Below the pieces are notes generated by a model, which saw only the letters and a program-made list of their open reading frames with translations, was not told the origin of the DNA and ran no database searches. Both the position numbers and the translations under genes were made by a program. Source: Burkholderia sp. PAMC 26561 (GTDB taxonomy: Bacteria > Pseudomonadota > Gammaproteobacteria > Burkholderiales > Burkholderiaceae). From it: a stretch of DNA of 64,000 bases. Shown here one piece after another: positions 59,192 to 64,000 of this stretch. Within the stretch, counting starts at the first letter, position 1; every line of letters begins with the position of its first letter. The stretch lies in the NCBI RefSeq assembly GCF_001557535.2, contig NZ_CP014306.1, positions 248,001-312,000 on the forward strand. The letters are read 5' to 3'.

Positions 59192-60274
59192 TCAGGCGCT
59201 GGTCTGCTCGAATTCCTTCATATACTCGACAAGCGTCTTAACCGCTTCGAGCGGCACCGCGTTATAGATGGACGCGCGCATGCCGCCGACCGACTTGTGG
59301 CCTTTCAGCTGCAGCAGGCCGCGCGCTTTCGCGCCGGCCAGGAATGCTTCGTTACGGGTTTCGTCGGCGAGAAAAAACGGTACGTTCATTCTCGAGCGCG
59401 ACTGACGCTCAACTTTGTTCAGATAGAAACTGCTCGAGTCGATGGCGTCGTACAGCAGCGACGACTTCTCGATACTGCGCGCCTCCATGGCTTCCAGGCC
59501 GCCCTGATTCTTCAGCCACTTGAAGACGAGTCCGGCAATGTAGATTGCATACGTGGGCGGCGTGTTGTACATCGAATTGTTCGCGGCGATGGTCTTCCAT
59601 TCGAACGCCGACGGGCAGATCGCGAGCGCACGATCGAGCAGATCCTCGCGCACGATCACGACCGTCACGCCCGCCATGCCGATGTTCTTCTGCGCGCCGC
59701 CGAAGAGCACGCCGTACTTCGCGATGTCCATTGGACGGGAAAGAATGTGCGATGAAGCGTCGGCGACCAGCGGCACGGAGCCCAGATCGGGGATCTCGAA
59801 AGTCTCCACGCCGTCGATGGTTTCGTTCGTGCAAAGATGGACATACGCGGGGTCGTCGGACAGATGCCATTCGGCGATCTTCGGGACGTGCGTGAACCCC
59901 TGATCCGTCTTGCCATTCGCCGCGATATGCGGCGTGCCGTATTTCTGTGCTTCCTTGAACGATTTCTGCGACCACGAGCCGGTCACCACGAAGTCCGCGG
60001 TCTTGCGCGATCCAAGCAGGTTCAGCGGCACGATTGCGTTCTCGCCAATCCCGCCGCCTTGCAAAAACAGAATCCGGTGCGACGCGGGCACCCTCAGCAG
60101 ATCGCGGAGATCGGTCAGCGCCGCTTCGTGAATCGACATGAATTCAGCGCCGCGATGACTCATTTCCATCACGCTCATGCCGCTGCCGTTCCAGTCGAGC
60201 ATTTCGTCGGCGGCTTGACGAAGAACTTCTTCGGGCATTGCAGCAGGACCAGCGGAGAAATTGAATACGCGCAT
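59192..60274 (-). CDS. serC: phosphoserine aminotransferase
   Basis: This 360-residue PLP enzyme works in serine and pyridoxal phosphate synthesis. [20 protein letters not shown] is the family start, [20 protein letters not shown] and [20 protein letters not shown] (PLP lysine) follow. It heads the serC-pheA-hisC-tyrA-aroA-cmk block. Confidence 0.97.
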   Translation of the reverse strand: MRVFNFSAGPAAMPEEVLRQAADEMLDWNGSGMSVMEMSHRGAEFMSIHEAALTDLRDLLRVPASHRILFLQGGGIGENAIVPLNLLGSRKTADFVVTGSWSQKSFKEAQKYGTPHIAANGKTDQGFTHVPKIAEWHLSDDPAYVHLCTNETIDGVETFEIPDLGSVPLVADASSHILSRPMDIAKYGVLFGGAQKNIGMAGVTVVIVREDLLDRALAICPSAFEWKTIAANNSMYNTPPTYAIYIAGLVFKWLKNQGGLEAMEARSIEKSSLLYDAIDSSSFYLNKVERQSRSRMNVPFFLADETRNEAFLAGAKARGLLQLKGHKSVGGMRASIYNAVPLEAVKTLVEYMKEFEQTSA

Positions 60275-60342
60275 GAATAAAGACCCCGAAAAGCCGGACG
60301 CGATTTAAGCCAGTAAAACCTGAAACCGCGCCTGAAAAAGAA

Positions 60343-60374
60343 ATGGCTGTTTGCGTCTGAACGCAAACAGCCAT
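60343..60374 (-). terminator. terminator after the DUF2059 gene
   Basis: A perfect 14-bp stem (ATGGCTGTTTGCGT at 60343-60356, ACGCAAACAGCCAT at 60361-60374) is followed on the minus strand by a T-rich tract. Confidence 0.88.
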
Positions 60375-60458
60375 TATCGCACCGTCCCGAAAACCCGCCA
60401 AACAACCGCCGCGTGGACAACTCGCTCGCGGCCGCGGGTTCCGGCGACCGGCTTGAAC

Positions 60459-61067
60459 TTACTTAGCCGGCTTGACCGATGCCACTTCCTTGTCTGCTTG
60501 CGTACGCGTCGCCTTGATGGCTTGCGGCATGTACTTTTGCATCAGGCCATTCACCACGTCACGACCAACCTGGTCCTGAACCTGGATGAACTTGCGTCCT
60601 GTCGGGCTCTTGTAGAACGTCGTCAGGTCGTTGATTTCAGCCGTGGTGTAGTACTTCGCGTAAGCGTCGTACTGAGCTTGCATGGCGTCCTGACGGAACG
60701 AATCCGTTGCAAACACTTGGCCAGCCGAATCAACCAGCTTCGGTACCGTGTCCTTCTGGAGCTGAGGAACGGCAGCTTGTTTCTGCTTGTCGTTCAGCGT
60801 CTTGTTTTCGCTCAAAGCGTCGGACAGGATGGCCGGAACCAGTTGCTTCGACTGCATTTGTGCGCTGTTACCAATGGCGCCGACGAGCTTTTGCGCGTCG
60901 ATTGCGTCCAGCAGGTTCTTGATCGCAGCTTGCTTCGCCGGATCCGGAGCCGCTGTGGCCGCAGCCGGTGCCGGCGCTGCCGATTGGCTCTGGAGCGATT
61001 GAGCCGATGCGAAAGCCGGTACCAAAGCAGCCAGCAAGATCCATTGTTTAAACTGTTTTTGCATCAT
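60459..61067 (-). CDS. exported DUF2059 domain protein
   Basis: This 202-residue protein has a signal peptide (residues 1-22, cleavage ASAQ) and an Ala/Pro-rich linker. Its DUF2059 region is about residues 105-180 and includes YYTTAEINDLTTFYKSPTGR. The function of DUF2059 is unknown; the protein is probably periplasmic. GGGAG lies just before tandem ATG codons (61067 or 61064). It sits between gyrA and serC, its usual place in Burkholderia. Confidence 0.85.
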   Translation of the reverse strand: MMQKQFKQWILLAALVPAFASAQSLQSQSAAPAPAAATAAPDPAKQAAIKNLLDAIDAQKLVGAIGNSAQMQSKQLVPAILSDALSENKTLNDKQKQAAVPQLQKDTVPKLVDSAGQVFATDSFRQDAMQAQYDAYAKYYTTAEINDLTTFYKSPTGRKFIQVQDQVGRDVVNGLMQKYMPQAIKATRTQADKEVASVKPAK

Positions 61068-61196
61068 TACTCCCTTAAAAAATTTTCGTTTCTACTGCTG
61101 CGCGAGCCGGCATGTACTTGGGACATGCTCAGGTTCGCGCAGCTTATAGATTCAAGCTTTCAGAAACAGAACGAGTGCTCGCCGATCAGGCGGCGT

Positions 61197-63875
61197 TCAG
61201 GACGTTGTGTCCTCGCCGCCCTCGGACGTGTCGTCGGGACTGTCGCCAGCGTCGCTGGCCGATGGTGTGTCGAGTGTGTCAGCCGCGTCACCTTCCAGAT
61301 CCGCGTCGAGTTCGACCGCCACTTCCGCCTCGGCGATGTGCTGCAGGCCGGATAACTTCGTGCCGTCGTCAAGACTGATGAGTGTAACACCTTGGGTTGC
61401 ACGGCCCATCTCACGGATCTCCGACACGCGTGTGCGAATCAGCACGCCCGTATTCGTGATCAGCATGATCTCGCTTTCCGGCTCCACGAGCGTCGCAGCG
61501 ACGACCTTGCCATTACGTTCCGATGTCTGGATCGCGATCATGCCCTTCGTGCCACGGCCATGACGGGTGTACTCGCCAATCGGCGTACGCTTGCCGAAAC
61601 CGTTTTCGGTCGCGGTCAGCACCGACTGGTTCTCGCCGCCCGCCACGAGCAGCGCGATGACCTGCTGCCCGTCTTCCAGCTGCATGCCGCGCACGCCCCG
61701 GGCTTCACGGCCCATGGCGCGGACGTCGTTTTCGTCAAAGCGAACTGCCTTGCCCGAATCCGAGAACAGCATGACGTCGTGCTCACCGTCGGTGATCGCA
61801 GCGCCGATCAGGAAATCGCCCTCGTCCAGTCCGACCGCGATAATGCCCTTGCGCAGCGGCCGGCTGAACGCTTCCAGCGGCGTCTTCTTGACCGTGCCCA
61901 AAGACGTAGCCATGAAGACGTACTTGTCAGCCGAGAATTCCTTGATCGGCAGCACGACGTTGATCTTCTCGCCGTCCTGCAACGGGAACATATTGACGAT
62001 CGGACGGCCGCGCGAGTTCCGCGAACCTTGCGGAACTTCGTAGACCTTGATCCAGTAGACGCGTCCGCGATTCGAGAAGCACAGCATGTGATCGTGCGTG
62101 TTCGCAATGAACAGCGTGTCGATCCAGTCGTCTTCTTTCATCTGCGTGGCTTGCTTGCCGCGGCCGCCGCGCTTTTGCGCGCGGTATTCCGACAACGGCT
62201 GCGACTTCACATAACCGGTGTGCGACATGGTCACGACCATTTCCTGCGGCGTGATCAGGTCTTCGGTGTTCAGTTCCGTGGCGTTCAGTTCGATGCGCGA
62301 ACGGCGGTCGTCGCCAAACTCGGCGCGAACGGTCGCCAGTTCGTCCACGATGATTGCGCGAATCCGCTCCGGACGCGCGAGGATATCGAGCAAATCGGCG
62401 ATCTGCGCCATGACATCCTTGTACTCGCCGACAATCTTGTCCTGCTCGAGCCCGGTCAGGCGTTGCAGGCGCATTTGCAGAATTTCCTGCGCCTGAACGT
62501 CGGAAAGCTTGTACAAGCCATCTGCCTGCATGCCGTAAGCCGGATTCAGACCTTCCGGCCGGTACGCCTGTCGCCCGCCCGATTCTTCGGTTTCCGCGCG
62601 CGACAGCATTTCGCGAACGATTTCCGAATCCCAGGCGTTGTTCATCAAGTCCTGCTTCGCGATCGGCGGAGTGGGAGCAGCCTTGATGATGCGGATGAAT
62701 TCGTCGATATTCGCCAGCGCCACCGCCAGGCCTTCCAGCACGTGACCACGATCCCGCGCCTTGCGCAGTTCGTATACAGTGCGCCGCGTCAGCACTTCCC
62801 GCCGATGCGACAGGAAACACTCCAGCATCTGCTTCAGGTTGAGCAGACGCGGCTGGCCGTCGACCAGCGCGACCATGTTCATGCCGAACGTGTCCTGGAG
62901 CTGCGTCAGCTTGTACAGGTTGTTCAGCACCACTTCGGGCACTTCGCCGCGCTTCAGCTCGACCACCACGCGCATGCCGCTCTTGTCGGATTCGTCGCGG
63001 ATGTCCGAGATGCCTTCGATCTTCTTCTCGTTCACGAGCTCGGCGATACGTTCGAGCAACGTGCGTTTGTTCACCTGATACGGGATTTCGTCGACGATGA
63101 TCGCCATGCGCTGGCCGCGATCGATCTCTTCGAAGTGCGTGGTCGCGCGCATCACGACGCGCCCGCGTCCTGTCCTATATCCATCGCGCACCCCCGAGAC
63201 GCCGTAGATCACGCCGTACGTCGGAAAATCCGGTGCCGGAACGATTTCCATCAGTTCGTCGATGGTGGAATCCGGGTTGTTCAGCAGATGCATGCAGGCG
63301 TCGACGATTTCGCGCAGGTTGTGCGGCGGAATGTTCGTCGCCATGCCAACCGCGATGCCGGCCGAGCCATTGATCAGCAGATTCGGAATACGCGCCGGCA
63401 GAACCAGCGGCTCGCTTTCGCTGCCGTCGTAGTTCGGACCGAAGTCGACTGTTTCCTTGTCGATATCCGCCAGCAGTTCGTGGCCGATCTTCGCCATGCG
63501 GATTTCGGTGTATCGCATGGCCGCGGCATTGTCGCCGTCGACCGAACCGAAGTTGCCCTGTCCGTCCACCAGCATGTAGCGAAGGGAGAACGGTTGCGCC
63601 ATCCGCACGATGGTGTCGTAGACCGACTGGTCGCCGTGTGGGTGATATTTACCGATCACATCGCCGACAATACGCGCCGACTTCTTGTAGGCGCGATTCC
63701 AGTCGTTGTTCAGTTCGTGCATGGAATAGAGTGCGCGACGGTGGACAGGCTTCAGGCCGTCGCGGACATCGGGGAGCGCTCGCCCCACGATCACGCTCAT
63801 CGCGTAATCGAGATATGAGCGGCGCATTTCCTCCTCGAGGGAGATTGGCAGGGTCTCTTTGGCGAATTGATCCAT
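61197..63875 (-). CDS. gyrA: DNA gyrase subunit A
   Basis: This 892-residue subunit cuts and rejoins DNA in negative supercoiling. The catalytic tyrosine is Tyr122 in AAMRYTEIR, the quinolone-resistance region is [18 protein letters not shown], and the GyrA box QKRGGRG lies in the C-terminal beta-pinwheel domain. An acidic tail ends the protein. Position 83 (E. coli numbering) is Gln and 84 is Ser, rather than Ser/Ala. The start [20 protein letters not shown] is the family start. It is followed on the strand by the DUF2059 gene, 129 bp away. Confidence 0.98.
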   Translation of the reverse strand: MDQFAKETLPISLEEEMRRSYLDYAMSVIVGRALPDVRDGLKPVHRRALYSMHELNNDWNRAYKKSARIVGDVIGKYHPHGDQSVYDTIVRMAQPFSLRYMLVDGQGNFGSVDGDNAAAMRYTEIRMAKIGHELLADIDKETVDFGPNYDGSESEPLVLPARIPNLLINGSAGIAVGMATNIPPHNLREIVDACMHLLNNPDSTIDELMEIVPAPDFPTYGVIYGVSGVRDGYRTGRGRVVMRATTHFEEIDRGQRMAIIVDEIPYQVNKRTLLERIAELVNEKKIEGISDIRDESDKSGMRVVVELKRGEVPEVVLNNLYKLTQLQDTFGMNMVALVDGQPRLLNLKQMLECFLSHRREVLTRRTVYELRKARDRGHVLEGLAVALANIDEFIRIIKAAPTPPIAKQDLMNNAWDSEIVREMLSRAETEESGGRQAYRPEGLNPAYGMQADGLYKLSDVQAQEILQMRLQRLTGLEQDKIVGEYKDVMAQIADLLDILARPERIRAIIVDELATVRAEFGDDRRSRIELNATELNTEDLITPQEMVVTMSHTGYVKSQPLSEYRAQKRGGRGKQATQMKEDDWIDTLFIANTHDHMLCFSNRGRVYWIKVYEVPQGSRNSRGRPIVNMFPLQDGEKINVVLPIKEFSADKYVFMATSLGTVKKTPLEAFSRPLRKGIIAVGLDEGDFLIGAAITDGEHDVMLFSDSGKAVRFDENDVRAMGREARGVRGMQLEDGQQVIALLVAGGENQSVLTATENGFGKRTPIGEYTRHGRGTKGMIAIQTSERNGKVVAATLVEPESEIMLITNTGVLIRTRVSEIREMGRATQGVTLISLDDGTKLSGLQHIAEAEVAVELDADLEGDAADTLDTPSASDAGDSPDDTSEGGEDTTS

Positions 63876-63989
63876 TTATCCGTGTCTTGAACTGTGCGGC
63901 GCCGGCGCGGAATAAACGTGCGTTTTGCGACGTTTCCCCTGAATTCACCGGCGTTTGGCATCGGCATTGCGAACGCAACGCATCACGCG

Positions 63990-63995
63990 ATTCTA
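63990..63995 (-). promoter_or_regulatory. possible gyrA promoter -10
   Basis: The minus strand reads TAGAAT at this position, about 115 bp before the gyrA ATG. The -35 would lie outside the window, so this is tentative. The rest of 63876-64000 shows no gene. Confidence 0.3.
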
Positions 63996-64000
63996 ACATG

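Noticed and set aside
61392..63818. 808-codon open frame on the plus strand
   Set aside because: It is exactly antisense to gyrA; high GC creates long antisense frames. No start signal or recognisable domain.

Overview
This is a housekeeping-rich chromosomal segment of a high-GC betaproteobacterium, most likely Burkholderia sensu lato (Paraburkholderia or Caballeronia type). The order gyrA, DUF2059 gene, serC, pheA, hisC, tyrA, aroA, cmk, rpsA, ihfB, lapA, lapB, ugd, hldE, hldD, comEA-like gene, cysM on one strand is the order I know from that group, and the protein sequences fit it. No tRNA, rRNA, insertion sequence, prophage, CRISPR array or clearly broken gene was found. Species assignment is inference. 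LAYOUT: 1-4.6 kb holds an uncharacterised gene behind a FliA (sigma-28) type promoter, a UvrD/Rep helicase behind a LexA-like box, two small exported Lys/Ala-rich proteins and a YbcJ-like S4 protein. 4.6-17.8 kb holds a zinc alcohol dehydrogenase, a MATE exporter, a candidate small RNA, a phospholipase D lipoprotein, fumC, a methyltransferase, an acyl-CoA thioesterase, a 47-residue lipoprotein, an ArsR-type regulator, an SdsA-like alkylsulfatase and thyA. 17.8-22.6 kb is the most unusual part: two paralogous VpsR-like sigma-54 activators flank an exported protein of unknown function that has a well-placed sigma-54 promoter and a palindrome about 108 bp upstream of the predicted start; folA follows. 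22.6-33.5 kb holds pmbA, darP (yjgA), mog, orn, an M48 protease, rsgA, a DUF2007 zinc-ribbon protein, a repeat-rich noncoding gap, a CobD/CbiB-like membrane protein, a CoA pyrophosphatase and the rpsP-rimM-trmD-rplS operon. 33.7-46.1 kb holds a TM2 protein, a radical SAM protein behind a consensus LexA box, an Lrp/dadA divergent pair, an acyl-CoA dehydrogenase with etfBA, a lipase-like hydrolase, a class II histone-deacetylase-like hydrolase, mltB, cysM and a ComEA-like protein. 46.2-64 kb holds heptose/UDP-glucuronate genes, lapAB, ihfB, rpsA, cmk, the aromatic/serine/histidine biosynthesis block and gyrA. HOW THEY WORK TOGETHER: hldD, hldE and ugd supply LPS sugars while lapAB sets LPS synthesis rate. 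aroA, tyrA, pheA, hisC and serC connect chorismate, Phe/Tyr, His and Ser/PLP synthesis. etfAB accept electrons from the adjacent acyl-CoA dehydrogenase. thyA and folA form the dTMP/folate cycle. Two separate LexA-like boxes place a helicase and a radical SAM enzyme in the probable SOS response.
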